Below, piece after piece: positions 36,165-52,149 of a DNA stretch of 64,000 bases (positions are counted from its first letter, which is position 1; every line of letters begins with the position of its first letter). The notes below the pieces were generated by a model that was not told where the DNA came from, searched no databases, and saw only the letters and a list, made by a program, of their open reading frames with translations. Source of the stretch: Pteria penguin (lineage: Eukaryota; Mollusca; Bivalvia; Pterioida; Pteriidae); assembly GCA_035048485.1 (NCBI GenBank), contig CM068589.1, positions 221,001 through 285,000 of the forward strand. The letters are read 5' to 3'. A program made the position numbers and the translations under genes.

Positions 36165-36340
36165 TCTATTTAATGGAGCTCTATCGGTTAGAGGGTCGAA
36201 TGCATGACGGCTAGGTGATTTGGTACCATAGGTCGTAGGTTCTAGTCCCAGTCGGGGAACGAATATAAGTGAAATAAAGGGTGTCTTATTAGCTTCAGTG
36301 TCTTCGTATTTTATATGTTTGTCTAATATTCTACACGTGT
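36165..36340 (+). repeat. tRNA-derived SINE-like copy 2
   Basis: An A-box-like GAGCTCTATCGGTTAGAGGG is followed by GCATGACGGCTAGGTGATTT and the B-box-like GGTTCTAGTCCC. It shares about 140 bp with the copy at 35800. The tRNA-like D-arm sequence supports a tRNA-derived head. Confidence 0.55.
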
Positions 36341-36344
36341 TACA

Positions 36345-37070
36345 GGGTTGAATATTACATATTCACTTTGTATTTTTCTAATCCTGTTTTCATATCATTG
36401 TTCTAGGTATTTCTATTTTTGGTTGATCATGTGTGTGTCATGTGATTTACATGTACATTTCTTGTAATAACTTTTCTGATTGGTTCTTAGATTTTTAGCT
36501 CACTTTTCAGTTTGGTCAAACATATTCCTTCAACCATATTTCATGAAGCTCTCGCTAGTTAAATTGTTATTGTGTCAAACATTCGTGCGATTTATTTCAT
36601 ATATTGGACTGTGGATGTATCAGAACTTTGGAGTACATTTATCCATTGTTCCTTTAGTCACCTCTGATCCCGGTCGCATTGCGGCGTAAGGTGTACCCTA
36701 TTTTTTCACTTGGGGTAATTTGTCATCTTAGGAATTGAATAAACTAATCCAAACATAGATCGTGTGGTTATCGTAACCTGAATACTTGGAGGGTCATTCA
36801 ACCCCTGTTTCACAGGTATTTCTTAGATCAAGAGATCAATATATATATATATCACAAATGGAAACATTGAAATACCTGGGGGTACTGTGGAACTTTGATC
36901 TCTTGATTTAAGAAATATTAGTCTGGGGCCAGTGGGACCTCCCCATGCAGCCTTTCCCCCTTGCGGACTATTTCTCATTTGAATCAAACTGTTCATTAGC
37001 GTGTGCTGAAAGGATTTTGAAAATATTCCCATCACTTATTCCCTGTGCAGTGTGGAGCTCGTAAAAAAGT
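36345..37070. other. Spacer, no supported gene
   Basis: Short frames on both strands (69 codons plus, 70 codons minus) without recognisable domains. Confidence 0.4.
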
Positions 37071-37074
37071 TCCC

Positions 37075-37360
37075 CGCGTTGGGTTTGACTTAAGTGTTAT
37101 TATACCCTTTTTCCTGATTTTATCCGGCTATGACACTTTCTACACAGTGTTTGTTCACATTCATGTATATATACAGTGCTGAATTATATGTTTTGTCTGT
37201 ATGTTAGAGCATTCAAAGCGGGTGTGGCTAGACAAACAGGTGACGCTCATTTCTCCCGGTAACCTGGTCTCACCTCTGAATTTCAGGGGTCCATGAATCT
37301 CCACTATGGCACATTGTTGTTAGTGCTATAGTCATGTGACACCAATTACTTTCGTATTTT
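37075..37360 (+). repeat. Core-bearing repeat, type A
   Basis: AAAAAAGTTCCCCGCG and GGGTTTGACTTAAGTG start the unit. The core is GTGTGGCTAGACAAACAGG with ACCTGGTCTCACCTC, ending ACACCAATTACTTTCGT. The 5' start matches the 54.4-kb copy. Confidence 0.75.
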
Positions 37361-37587
37361 ACTTGAATATCCAAAACTCATTGTAAACTTTATATTACCT
37401 CAAATTACAATACTGATGATTGATAGAGTCTACGATTCATTTTACATCATTGATATGGTATTCTATATTTACAAGTAAGCATAGGGAATGTGTTAATGTA
37501 TGTACAAAGCACAGTTTTTATTCGTGATTCATCATCAATCATGTAAAGTGTGTCATCATCATATGTAAATTCTCATCGTCACTGCTG

Positions 37588-38090
37588 CTAGAGAGGTTTC
37601 GATCCATCAAATATGCACTTGGGAGGGGAAGGGGGGTATAGCAAGTCTCCTGAAATCCACAGTGTTTCAATTATGTGTCCATCGATGATTCTCCTAAGAA
37701 GTCGGAATATTTGGTTTGCCATTGTGAGAATGCTTCCAGATTGTGACTTGTAGATTACTCTCATTATATGCTGTAGTGAACACTTCTTACAGGGTGACAT
37801 GCTTCCTAGACTGATATTTCTTAGTGTATCAATAAGTTCATTTACACATTTTCCCTTCATTGTTCTGAAAGTCCTGAGATCATCCACAGACTTCAACTTG
37901 TAACTTCCATACATTAAACATACAGACTCATCTAACTGAGCTAAAAGTTGAACTCCTACTATGACAACACTTGGTACATATCTTGGTCTTTTCTCAAGGG
38001 TCTTGATGGGAGTAACATATCCTCTTCCTTTGATAGCGCTGGTCGTATCCCAACCACAACCACAGAAAGCGTGTAAGTATAAAAGTGCTG
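37588..38090 (-). pseudogene. Fragment of an unclassified repetitive protein
   Basis: One continuous minus-strand frame reads HAFCGCGWDTTSAIKGRG, YVPSVVIVGVQLLAQLDE, VCLMYGSYKLKSVDDLR, LQHIMRVIYKSQSG, then a stop at 37588. The first motif resembles the H-A/S-x-TGCDTTSA signature of a protein family I recall as repetitive in invertebrate genomes. No transposase or catalytic domain is named. It lacks an N-terminus and lies next to a SINE-like repeat. Confidence 0.4.
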
Positions 38091-38164
38091 GTCGACATTC
38101 TGATGTAAGAAGCCAAAAGCTTTTACCAACGTTTTTTTCTCTCTCACTCTCCTCTCTCTCTCTT

Positions 38165-38410
38165 TTCCTGTCATTTTGTACTTCCTACGTGAGTCCTACC
38201 ATTCCGCAGGACTCGAACCCAGGACACCTTCAAATGATCAAGTGATAATAGCAACATACATGTTTCAATAAAGAGATAACAAAAGACTCTGGTGTAGAGT
38301 AAACTGGTGTCACATACCCGTGGTGGTAATAACAAACATGCACCACAGTGGACATTCCCTGAAACTCAGAGATGAGACCAGGTGCCCCAGAGAAGTGAAG
38401 AAACATACAA
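38165..38410 (-). repeat. SINE-like repeat with B box and partial core
   Basis: The reverse strand contains GGTTCGAGTCCTGC and a degraded GGCACCTGGTCTCATC. It matches 940-1250 beside lectin copy 1 and marks the edge of the duplicated lectin unit. Confidence 0.5.
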
Positions 38411-39484
38411 TATAAAAATATATTGTAGATAATGACGATAGTTGTTTGTTTATGGTAGCTTCGCTTATGTCATTTAGAATAGTATGTTGAAGTTTTGTCT
38501 TTAAACTGATTGACAAAAAATGAGGTTTTGAGCGGAGCTTGATCAATATGACAATAAATGCTTCAAGGTCTACGTTAAAACATGAGACAATATCGACTTT
38601 CCTTTAATGTAATCATTTTCCTAATCCATAGTCTTTGATTCACAGATAAAGCCATATAACCGATCACATGGCACATCGTTCCACTTGTATTGTTCTTCTT
38701 CCCTAGGTCCTGCACAGTGTTCCCCTCTGTCATTATTATCAGGTTGTGCAGGAGCCCAATCTGTATATACTACAGACTGCCTGGTCAAAGGGTCTATCCA
38801 CTGATTTTCATTTTCGTTAAACGTAAAAATAATTGACTTTCACCTAGAAAATATTCGAATAAATATCAAGAATTTGTAGTAAAATTGCGTTAATAATCTT
38901 CCAAAACTTTCATTTGATTGTATTGATAAATTTATAATTCTTGTCCTTAATAAGTTTTTCTTTATTATTAGATATTTATTTTTGTACTTCTGTCAAATAC
39001 AAAAACAGAATTCTGGATTACAAAGAATGTATAATTTTCAGAAATTATTGAATCTGTTGACTATTATAGTGCCTTGATCTTCTAGGATCAAGACACAGGG
39101 ATAAATTAACAACGTAAATATCATTTCAAAGTAGCAGTGTATACACAGCAATCACGAAAATTACTATTTTTGGTTCACCTGAGCCAGATATAATTGGGCT
39201 TCTCTCACTGTTTGTGAGGCATTGAACTTCAACTTCAAGGTCTTATTTAGTAAATATAAAATATATATTCTTGCCAGAGTATGATTCATAATTACTTAAA
39301 ATGATCAATTTGTTTGTGGTCGACTGGTTAATATAGTATAGTGTAATTTGTTTTATGTTGATAAATAGCATTATGGTAAAAAAAAAAAGCACATTGTCAT
39401 CACAAATATATTCGATGACGATCAATAGAAGTAATAATCGTCATTCATTTAAGTGGTTAACAAACCGATGATAACATTAGAGAA

Positions 39485-39805
39485 TGTTGGTTTTATCTTT
39501 ATGGCACTGTCAAAAATAAGACTAACTGAATGTCATTTATCTTTATGACACTGTCAGAAATAAGACTAACTGAATGTTATTTATCTTTATGACACTGTCA
39601 GAAATAACACTAACTGATTGTTATTTATCATGACACTGTCAGAAATAAGACTAACTGAATGTTATTTATCATTATGACACTGTCAGGAATAAGGCCAACT
39701 GAATGTTATTCATCATTGTGACACTGTTAGAAATAAGACTAACTGAATGTTATTTATCATTGTGACACTATCAAGCATAAGGCTAACTGAATGTTATTTA
39801 TCTTC
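39485..39805. repeat. 44-bp minisatellite in lectin copy 3 intron 3
   Basis: About seven copies of the same unit as at 2285-3575. Confidence 0.9.
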
Positions 39806-40377
39806 CCATTGCTATGATAACCCATTTTAATCGTCTAATCTCCTCAAATTACATTTCAGTGATCTCGTAAAGATAAGTATATTACTGAGAAGGCCAAAGT
39901 TAATCAAATTAGAATATGTACCTGTAGCTCTAGCCAGATGTTTAAGGTATTCATTTTCTGCCGTATTGACTGGTATAGCAAGTTCGCTATTCCATTCCCT
40001 GCATTGACTCTAAAATATAGTGAAACATACAGTAAGCACAATATTGCTTTCAGCAGAAAGCAGTGTTATAGAACCAATAAAATAGACCTCATAAATTCTG
40101 AAATTCAGAAAGTAATTCTGATTGATTCACGATTGTTTTTACTGAGACACTACCATCGAATTAGCAGTGTCTGATCTTGATTTGAGATAACAAAATGCAT
40201 AAGAAATACAAAATGTTAAAATATAAGTAGCTCTTGTAGTATAATGGCAGTCACAGCATGGAAACACGTTTTGCATTCATGAAGTCTTGGACAGAAAATG
40301 CAAAGCCAAATGTCCAAGAAGCCTAAGGTTAAAAATGGGTAATAGAAATATTAAAACATATATATATATATATATGG

Positions 40378-40470
40378 GAAATCATTTGGTGCATCGGATG
40401 TGCATTTCGAGAACTTATGTTTCTTCGGTGATGTCCAAAGCATTAGGTGTGGAATTCGAAAGAATAAATA
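40378..40470 (-). repeat. Hammerhead unit, decayed fragment
   Basis: The minus strand has CCGAAGA in place of CTGAAGA, with GAAA and TGCACATC following. Stem and core changes make it inactive. It lies in lectin copy 3 intron 2. Confidence 0.6.
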
Positions 40471-40949
40471 TTTGAAGAATTCAAGATTCACCCCTGTTTT
40501 GCCGTGCACAAAATACCACATCTCAACGAGTGTATGAGCATACAATTCAAAGCCTCCAAGTGATCTTGGCAAACTGTGAAGGAAATGTATGGGACAAAAC
40601 GTAGAGTTAGTAAGTAACATATTTCACTTTACTGGGACACTTACAACAGCCTATTACGCCGGACAATGATGATCAAGATAACTGCTACAGTATAAACTTG
40701 TTTTAGATACGAGGGAATATATCTGGAGAAGAGGTGGTGGAGCAATCTCAACCAAAAACAACAAGCATATAAAGAACTTAAGTACTACATTTAGGAATAA
40801 TCTTTTATATTTATCAATCAACATTTGGGTGTGATACAATGTCTTTGGTTACCTTAATTTACAATCAGACCATGGCGTATACTGACTGTGACTATGGTCG
40901 TGCCGTTTCCTATTTTGGAACAGCGAAAAACACTAATTAGCATATACTT

Positions 40950-41060
40950 ATTCCATCACGGTGGGAGTTACTGGTTGACAGATTATGCTTACTCCTCTAT
41001 GATACCTGATTCCACCCCTTAAAAGGGGTCTGTTATTGCTTTATACACACGTTTTTTTAT
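40950..41060 (+). repeat. Strongly diverged core-like repeat
   Basis: GCTTACTCCTCTATGATACCTG and CCACCCC...GGGGTC keep the order of the core but only patchy identity. Confidence 0.3.
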
Positions 41061-42585
41061 ACATGTTGCTTGGACTTTGTGGTGTTGAAATCGGATCGAT
41101 ATCTCAGATTTTTACATACATGCAGTAATAGGTATACAGGCTTCCTAACATATCTTTGAGTGGACAAAATAAATTTTCGAGGGACCTGGAATGTGCAGGG
41201 ATATCAGAGACAATGTGCCCGTATGCTGAAAAGTGGGGCAGGGATGGGGCACGTGCCTTCACCTACGCCTTTCGCAGTTATATACATTATATCTCTGTTT
41301 TACAAATCAAGCAACATCCTTCTCAAATAGCATTTGTTGTAACAACACATTTCATATATTTTATCGTATTAAAGTAACAAATATTCCTGTCACAGACAGA
41401 CTTTAGTATTTTTTAAAAGTATCATTAGATACGTTCAATTTCACGTAAATTCTACACAGGATTGAAATGCTGACGAGACATTTATTTAAGATACATTATA
41501 AATCCTATCATAGGTTTCCAGCAACTTACATGAAAGATTCATAGATCAGTCAAAAGTTTTGATATTCAAGAAATACTAATAATTTGAGTCTCCCTTAATG
41601 AAGCATCATTCCACGTAAATTTGATTCGAGTTTCAATGTGATAGCACTTTCGAAGATGTTTAAACCATCCAACCGGACATTCTGGAATATAATCAGTTAT
41701 CAGTCACATCCTTTTATACCATACTTTGCGAAATTTCTATACAATGTGAAATAAATATACAATATGATACATTTCAAAAAAATATAAAATACATTTGAAT
41801 AGCAATTGCTTTTACGAACCACGTATTGGTTACAAAATTTGAAACAAGAGTAATGTCATCCGTACATATACAACCGTCACAGTAACTCATGATACTGTTT
41901 GTACAAAATTGTTTCATTACATATTGTATTGATGTTTTGGAATTTAAATGAAATACGAATCTCGAAGCAATGTTTGACAGTTAAGGTGGACATTCAGTGA
42001 CCATGGGAATCAAATATGTAGCCAGATACTCATTACTTATATCTCTTGATTTGGAAGAAGACAATTCGGAACATAGCTTTGGTGATTTCGTGACTATAAT
42101 AATGCCACCTCCTCAACGACTAAAGTGCTTTTTTCTACTAATGTCTTTCATCATTTCCATGATAATACACAGGGAGATTTCATACCGTTCACGGAATCCA
42201 GAAAAGCCTATAAAACTCATTCTCTGAGGAGGAGTTTACTAAACTTTTTTTTCTGTTATTTTGTAAATGACATAAATGTCTACCTTATTAGATACATTCA
42301 ATCTCCATTAAGTGTATAATTTCATGATTAAAGTTTGACGTGACGTCATGTCAGAAACTGTGAAACCCCTTTACAAGCTTACAACCGGTCTGCTAAAGAG
42401 ATATACAGAAGGATTTATTTTTACGTTATATGCGAGTTTGACTAGCAACAATTTTGCAACAAAAGTTGTTATCCTTGATTTTACAATTTAGGTTAACCAA
42501 ACTATGGATCGTCCGTTATTCCGCTAAGGAATCTAACGTAGCATAATCGCAAAAATTAATTAAACAAAACATCCCTGCTTTACTG

Positions 42586-42586
42586 C

Positions 42587-42633
<47 letters not shown>

Positions 42634-42635
42634 CA
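42586..42635. repeat. (GATA)n microsatellite near lectin copy 3 exon 1 donor
   Basis: Tandem GATA about 30 bp inside intron 1, parallel to the repeats in copies 1 and 2. Confidence 0.95.
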
Positions 42636-43439
42636 AGCAGGTAGGTGAATCGATAGATAAGTACCTCCATGTTTCTGTTCCAAACGTTGTATTATTTTCT
42701 TTCTTTCGTGTAAAGTTTTATGTAGATCATCAATCTCTCTCCGCATTGCTGAGAAATAGGACATTTTAAGGCAATCATTCTCTGTGATCTCTTCTGTAAT
42801 GACAAGTCTTTGTCCACGTAAAATGATAAAAAGACCTATGAACAACAAGATACAACTCACCCAGCTGACAGCCATTTCAATTAGAAAATCTTGGTGGCTG
42901 AAATGAACAAATGTGATTGATATAGCTGAAACTTCCGACAAAGTTAAATGTAGGTACCAGATAGTGTGGTATTCCGTTTTGAGAACGTCAATTGTTCCGT
43001 GACATGCATGACAACGATTTGATATGAGTGAGTTACATTTATAACTAATTTATCATATATCAAAATATAAAACAATAGTATAATTCGACTTACGGTTTTG
43101 CAGAAGTTGTTATCATCAGAAATGATTTTTGAAGTTTTCCAAGTTATTTGAAAGTACATTTACATATTTATATATTTCAGGAAATTAAGAGATCTGGATC
43201 AATAACTTCTGAAATTCCACTACGGGGAAAATGAAAAGAACATTAGATTAACTACATGAATAAATGTATTTAACTGTTCTATTTCATTTAATTCTGGAGA
43301 CCGAATTAAGACAATAAACCGATAAGCAATATTAGAGGTTAAGGGTCTTGAAATCCTTCCTTTACGCTAACTATGAGAGTGGAAACATATCATTATATCA
43401 TACTGAAAGCTCCTTGACTGAATATCAAAAACAGGAATG

Positions 43440-44375
43440 AAGAGATAAGAAATGAATGTATACCAGAATTCCATTCATGACAAATCTTAAAGGGAAAGTA
43501 CAATATTCCATTCCAAGAAATGCTGACTTCGGACGACATCGAATTGATGTTACCTGGAAAATGAACACAGATTCCTATTTACTAAGTACAAAAATACGGA
43601 GGTTATCTGTTCAATACAGAAGTTTATCGCCTTCACCAATCGAACCATGGGAAATCAAAGGTACTGTAAAATGTCGTGGTTTATTTTGAGAATTCATGGC
43701 AAAGTATATTCGCTTATTTTTAACTTTGAATTACAAGGTCCACAGTGGTACGGGATGCAATTATGCATATGCAAAATATTATAAGCAAACCATAACGGAT
43801 GCTCCCATCACATTATTATCGAATTCCCGAGCTTTTACACGTACATTTACACAAAGCGGAAATCAGAGTACTTGAGAAAGTATAATCTTTACTTGAAACA
43901 TATTTATACAAGTTATCGACGTTCTTACTTGTGAGTATTTTAATTTTCAAACTTCCTTATAATGTATAACATTAATCACATAATTCCTACCACTTTGTAT
44001 TTTTGTACTGAACACTTTTATTTCTTAAAGTCCATGTCTATAGACTTCACTGACTGTGTGCAAAGCCTTCTTGAATTCTCCTTCAAAGTAGATATGGTCC
44101 TGAACATTCTCCAATATTTAACGTAAACGTTTCGACGTCGTTACAAAACATTGTCGTACGTCATTTTGCAGTAAGTGATAATCTTGTCACTTTAAAACGT
44201 CGGTACTGGAGGGTCTTTACAGAAGAATAACAAACAAAAACATATAACATTTCTGTAGTTTCTAGTAAATATTGAGATTACATTCCTTTTCCGATTTTAT
44301 TTTCTTATTTTTGGCATATCACTTATGTTTGGCCCATCAATAAAAGCAGAGATACAGAATCGGTCTTTAGAAATG
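43440..44375. other. Spacer beyond lectin copy 3, no supported gene
   Basis: A 77-codon plus frame (43456-43689) has no recognisable domain. The sequence no longer matches the flanks of copies 1 and 2. Confidence 0.4.
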
Positions 44376-44377
44376 TA

Positions 44378-44545
44378 AAGATGATGGATAAATCCAAACC
44401 ATAAGTCTAAAAATCATGATCCAGAGGACATACAAAATCAGTGAAAATGAAAAACAAGTGAAAAATAAAATATGTCTACTTGAAGAGCATATGTGAACCC
44501 CTGTGATGGAGTGAGATCAGGTGCCCGGGGAGAGTGATTTTATTA
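44378..44545 (-). repeat. RT-C 3' tail, reverse orientation
   Basis: AATGTAAAGATGATGGATAA to GTGAGATCAGGTGCCCGGGG, the reverse of the RT-C tail, cut inside the core. Confidence 0.8.
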
Positions 44546-44549
44546 TTTA

Positions 44550-45785
44550 AACTGTTTTGAATTTCCCAGACTATGACAAATCGTTCACTGTTAAAAGTTT
44601 ATATTTGATTTAGTTGTATAAAACATATACATGTATACCAATTTCAGCGCGTGCAGCTAACAAACGTATGGTCATTTAAACATGAAAAAAGCGAATGTAC
44701 ATTGTAGGTCATCAGGGGTGTTCTATTGTGTGCGTCAACTTTGATTAATTTTAATAAAGCTTGATGAGTGAGACAGAAAATACATGCAAGACCTAAAAAT
44801 GAAAAGGTACATGTGTATAATTTATTAACTTTTTATAAGGGTTTATTGAGATGTTTTCTAGAACAAAATGGGCGAACTTCGCACTGTCAGATATGAACAT
44901 GTTGTAACATTGCGGGCCAAATATCTTCTGTTATGTAGATTAACAGTACTAAGAATTCTATAAAGCTGTATACCCTATGTTCGCTAGTACAGTGCATGTT
45001 ATAGGTAAATTTATTTTTTATTGTTTTAATTATATTTAAAAAGAATCCTTGCAGTTGTTGTGATAAAATTTATCGTATTAAGTGAGATATGGCTGTCGAA
45101 AATGCGATTTTTGTCAACAGAATGTTTACAACGAACTTATCACGCGATCTAATTCGGAAGCCGCATCGTGGATGGCGAGGTAAATGAACTTAACAAGTAA
45201 CCTAAAAACTTGCATTTAAGTCTACTAAAGTTAGTATATACTGAAATTGTTTTATTTTTGGAGTCTCCATTCAACGTATTTGTTTTGATTATACTGGGCA
45301 TGAGCGAAATCAGGTTATGGGTGTATTTATGGAATACCCTCTTTATTTACAAAGTATCTTTCTTTTTATTATGATATCTCCGAGGGTTTGGTGCAACAAA
45401 ACATGTTATTTACGCAAAGTTAATAACTTCAACCATACGAGATAAACACACTTTTTGTTTTACATGCCCTATTTTTTTAAATTATACCGAATTGTGGGTG
45501 TACAGTTTTAAGATCGCTTTTAACATATTCTATGTAGACTCTATATTCTCGAGTAATTGTATTCTCTTTTCTTCGTTGCCTCCTTATATTGCGGAGTTGA
45601 TTGTTAATTTGATTCCTTCTATAAAGCGTCGTCGACCGAAGATGGCAAGGATATATGCAATATATAACCCTAACCCTAATCATCTCCACGAAGATAACAA
45701 TTTCTAGAAAGATGGAGTTATTGCCCATATCCGATGGTTTGCAAAAGACTATAAGTTTGCGCATCATTAAAACAACCCTCAAATC
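44550..45785. other. Spacer, no supported gene
   Basis: AT-rich. Overlapping short frames on both strands at 45477-45782 carry no domain. A short CCCTAA run is at 45666. Confidence 0.4.
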
Positions 45786-45789
45786 CAGA

Positions 45790-48822
<3,033 letters not shown>

Positions 48823-48829
48823 TATATAT

Positions 48830-50015
48830 ATCAACTGAGTATAAATGCAGTGAATTGCCCTATTTCCGCTACAAAATAAACGAGGCTGACCTTAAGTAAT
48901 GCTATATCTTAGGCCACACCAAAAAAATTCCTGTTCTTCGGATTTTTGTGATGAAAATAAAGAGACGTCGAGCGAATAGAGAATTTGGGGGGGGGGGGGG
49001 GGGGGGTGGGGGGGGGGGGAACTGTACCTTCATATATAATAGGACTGTTTAATTAACATGCTTACAACTCCAACATTTGACCATTTCCTGTTTATTTCAG
49101 TGATACACTGATGACATTTAGATGCCTTATTCAACGTTGCCCATTCTCTACCCAGAGTTATCGCTCCCTACTCTCGCTTATATCCCTGTCAACGGCTGAG
49201 AAATAGTTCCGTGTCACATGACAAATTTATAAGCCTATCTTCAAAGTTTAAGGAAACACAAAACTTTCAAATGTCTGTCTGTTATTTTCAAAGAACTACC
49301 ACATTCTTTACAAGTCTTATCTACATCGAATTCGATGGTTATCTTTATTTTCAACCTAGTTTCATACGCCTTACACACGAAATAGTTCCAAATTGAAAGT
49401 AATTAAACATTCATTTTACAGTGAATTTAAATCATACTTTATATTAAGCATATCATCACATACTTGGATATTTAATTTTATATTCTAATAATGGATTTTT
49501 AAAAACAAAAATCTTGTAGAAAAGCGTTGACAAAGATGTGGTGGCCTTAGCACATGGAACCCTGGGTAGAGAATGAATGCTGCCTTGAGGTCAAATCATA
49601 GTAATTCCATTTCCAATTGGGTCCCATGTTAAATTACCAAACAAGATTTACACAACATCCTTGTTTTAGCTATATTTAACTCATATATCAAAATATTTGT
49701 CAGACCCTCCTCTATCAGAATTTTAACAGTTTACCATAGATTATTAACCTTAATTTCGAGAAAACCATGCTGGAAGGCTATCACCCCCAAAACTTTGCCA
49801 AAATTCAAATGTAAATAACAACCCTTTTTTAGGTCATAAAATTTTTACATTAGCGAAATGCGATAAAAATCCATGAGTTTACAGCAGAATCAATCTTTAT
49901 TTATAAATTGATCAAATCATTTCGTCCAATCACAGCTCCTGATACATTGTAAAATTAGTCCCTTTCTCCCTATATCACATCAGCCAATCACGACTCTCGT
50001 TAATTACCGTTCTTT
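48830..50015. other. Spacer, no supported gene
   Basis: Contains a long poly-G tract (48988-49020) with one T interruption. Otherwise AT-rich without supported frames. Confidence 0.5.
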
Positions 50016-50017
50016 GG

Positions 50018-50222
50018 TCTAATGTAAAGATGATGGATAAATCCAAACCACAAGTCTAAAATCACGAAACCAGAGGACATACAAAACCAGTGAAAATGAA
50101 AAACAAATGGAAAATAAAATATGTCTACTTGAAGAGCATATGTGAACCCCTGTGATGGAGTGAGATTAGGTGCCCGGGGATGAGCATCTCCTGCTTGCTA
50201 GCAACACCCATCACATATACCC
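50018..50222 (-). repeat. RT-C 3' tail, reverse orientation
   Basis: From AATGTAAAGATGATGG to GCTAGCAACACCCATCAC. The complete core is present in reverse. Confidence 0.82.
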
Positions 50223-50460
50223 AAAAATTGGCGAAAACCGGAACCAGGCGTGTAATACAAAATCAAAAAGTAAAACCGGACCGGACCAGTTTTTTTTCTG
50301 GAAATTTGAAAATCGGAAAATTCGAAGCGGCGATTCCGTGGAACAAGACATGAATTTTTTGTGGCCTTAGATACGACTTCAGTCAAATCAATGTTAACAA
50401 CAGTCTTTTTTTTTCTCGATGTATGTGTAATGATCGCAAATTTCAATTAACACGTAAATG

Positions 50461-51185
50461 AATATAGAACATATATACCTTTGAATTTAGTGCACCATAT
50501 GCGCATTTCGACAACTTATGTCTCTTCAGTGATGCTCGTGGCCAAATGATTGGAATTCTCAAAATACATAAATATTTGAAGAGCAGCGTTGCAGCCAAAA
50601 TGACCGAAAAGTGAACCAAAGAATCTATCAAAGGACAGAGCTATGCATGAGGGAGATACTCCTTAGTTTTAGAGTGATTAACTTAATTTGGTGACTGAAA
50701 ATTTGAAGTATATATTTCATGTCAGTACAAAAGCACTGAAAACTAGACTTATGATGCCCTCGGGAACTATTAGTCCACCAGCAGTGACATCGGCCTAGTC
50801 GTTATAATAAATATAGAACATATATACCTTTGAATTTAGTGCACCATATGCGCATTTCGTCAACTTATGTCTCTTCAGTGATGGTCGTGGCCAAATGATT
50901 GGAATTCTCCATATTTATAAAAATATGAAGAGCAGTGTTGAAGCCAAAGTGACCGAAAAGTGAACCAAAGAATCTATCTAAGGACAGAGCTCTGCATGAG
51001 GGAGATATTCCTTAGTTTTAGAGTGATTTATTTAATTTGATGACTGAAAATTTGAAGTATATATATTTAATGTCAGTATAAAAGCACTGAAAACTAGACT
51101 TATGATGCCCTCGGGGATTATCAGTCCACCAGCAGTGACACCTGCCTAGTGGTTATAATAAATATTGAACATATATACCTTTTAA
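50461..51185 (-). mobile_element. Tandem hammerhead-bearing units (retrozyme-like)
   Basis: Two direct units of about 349 bp (starts near 50463 and 50812) plus the first bases of a third (about 51160). Each unit begins with AATATAGAACATATATACC. Each full unit has a hammerhead core on the minus strand. No protein is encoded. Tandem non-coding units of this size with type I hammerheads match the published description of metazoan retrozymes and of Penelope terminal repeats; which of the two applies is not resolved. Confidence 0.75.
50492..50535 (-). ncRNA. Hammerhead ribozyme motif in the first tandem unit
   Basis: Minus strand: stem I GCATCA pairs with TGGTGC (one G-U). CTGAAGA matches CUGANGA. 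Stem II is GACA-TAAGT-TGTC. Then GAAA, palindromic stem III (TGCGCA) closed by A-T, and A at the cleavage position. Predicted cut between 50498 and 50497. The second unit (50841-50884) has the same core but one mismatch in stem II and one fewer stem I pair. Confidence 0.72.
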
Positions 51186-51539
51186 TTGTGTTTTATATAT
51201 GAGAGGGGGAAACTTCTTATACACACCAAACACTCGCTTAACGTTTTATCAATTCATTCGGAAACTGTGTTACTATAGCGATATTATAAAAAAGCTCCTT
51301 TAACGTAATTTGCAAGCCTCTCAAATTTACATTCCATTGTCTACCTTATAAAACTCTCTTCCACATAATTTGAATAAAGTTGTCTTTTATACGTTGGTTT
51401 TCTCTGTGTACTTCCAATAACTCTGGGTGTTTGTTTGAATAAACAATATGCTTATTATAAACACTGGACTTGCGCTGAATTATGTAAAACCATTGAGTGT
51501 TTGATGGATTATATTTAGGTGCATTTTGATGGCAGATTT

Positions 51540-51880
51540 ATCAGCAAATGGTTGGGATTATAATGGGTACTAACTGAGCACCTCCTGTAGCAGATTTATT
51601 TCTACAGGTATATTGTAATGAGAGGGATATCTACTTATCTCGATGATATGTTAATTGTCGATACCTGAGTTTGAAAGATATATATCTTAAATATACGTAC
51701 CCTTCAACTTAACAAAGCTGATTTTTGTGATAATGAAACAACTTTCTTAGATTTAAACATTATGAAAAATTACGATTAAATTTATACCAAGATTTTGTAT
51801 ATCTTATAGAAAATTTTCCTTTTTGGATGGTGATGCCCCTACCCTCCTATCATATGGCATCTATGTATGTCAGTGAGCAT
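51540..51880 (+). pseudogene. RT-B-like fragment
   Basis: Reads IMGTN-stop-APPVADLFLQVYCNERD, later LDGDAPTLLSYGIYVCQ, with several stops and shifts. It begins close to the GIPMGTN motif, like other truncated copies here. Confidence 0.6.
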
Positions 51881-52149
51881 AAATGGAACCCTTGGATTCT
51901 ACCTGGTCGCAAAAGCACTCTCGCTTTGAAATATTTCAGTCTTGACTTAAATAAAATCGTGTGATTCTCATGTGAAACAACGTGGCTTGTTCTCCACCAT
52001 GTATACCAATGACATGTAAAGACATGAAAACAAATGTTCGGGTAGAAATTTAGTGCACCATATACGCATTCATACACACTACATCTTGAACTGCTCAAAT
52101 GATTGAAACGTGTTTGTATGAAATCAAACGAGGAAATGTGTATACCATT

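Larger units (their letters stand above)
38621..42875 (-). pseudogene. C-type lectin, copy 3 (degenerate)
   Basis: Exon equivalents: 42875-42665 (12 bp longer neck, ERKKIIQRLEQKHG), 41681-41599, 40009-39922 and 38843-38621. Exons 1 and 3 keep good splice sites and frame. The exon 2 donor is TTAAGG where copies 1 and 2 have GTAAGT. The last exon has a 7-bp deletion in the NENE region (after CGTTTAAC), causing a frameshift and an in-frame TAG about eight codons later. GQPD is also changed to AQPD. A lectin of normal structure cannot be made, though a truncated product remains possible. Confidence 0.8.
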
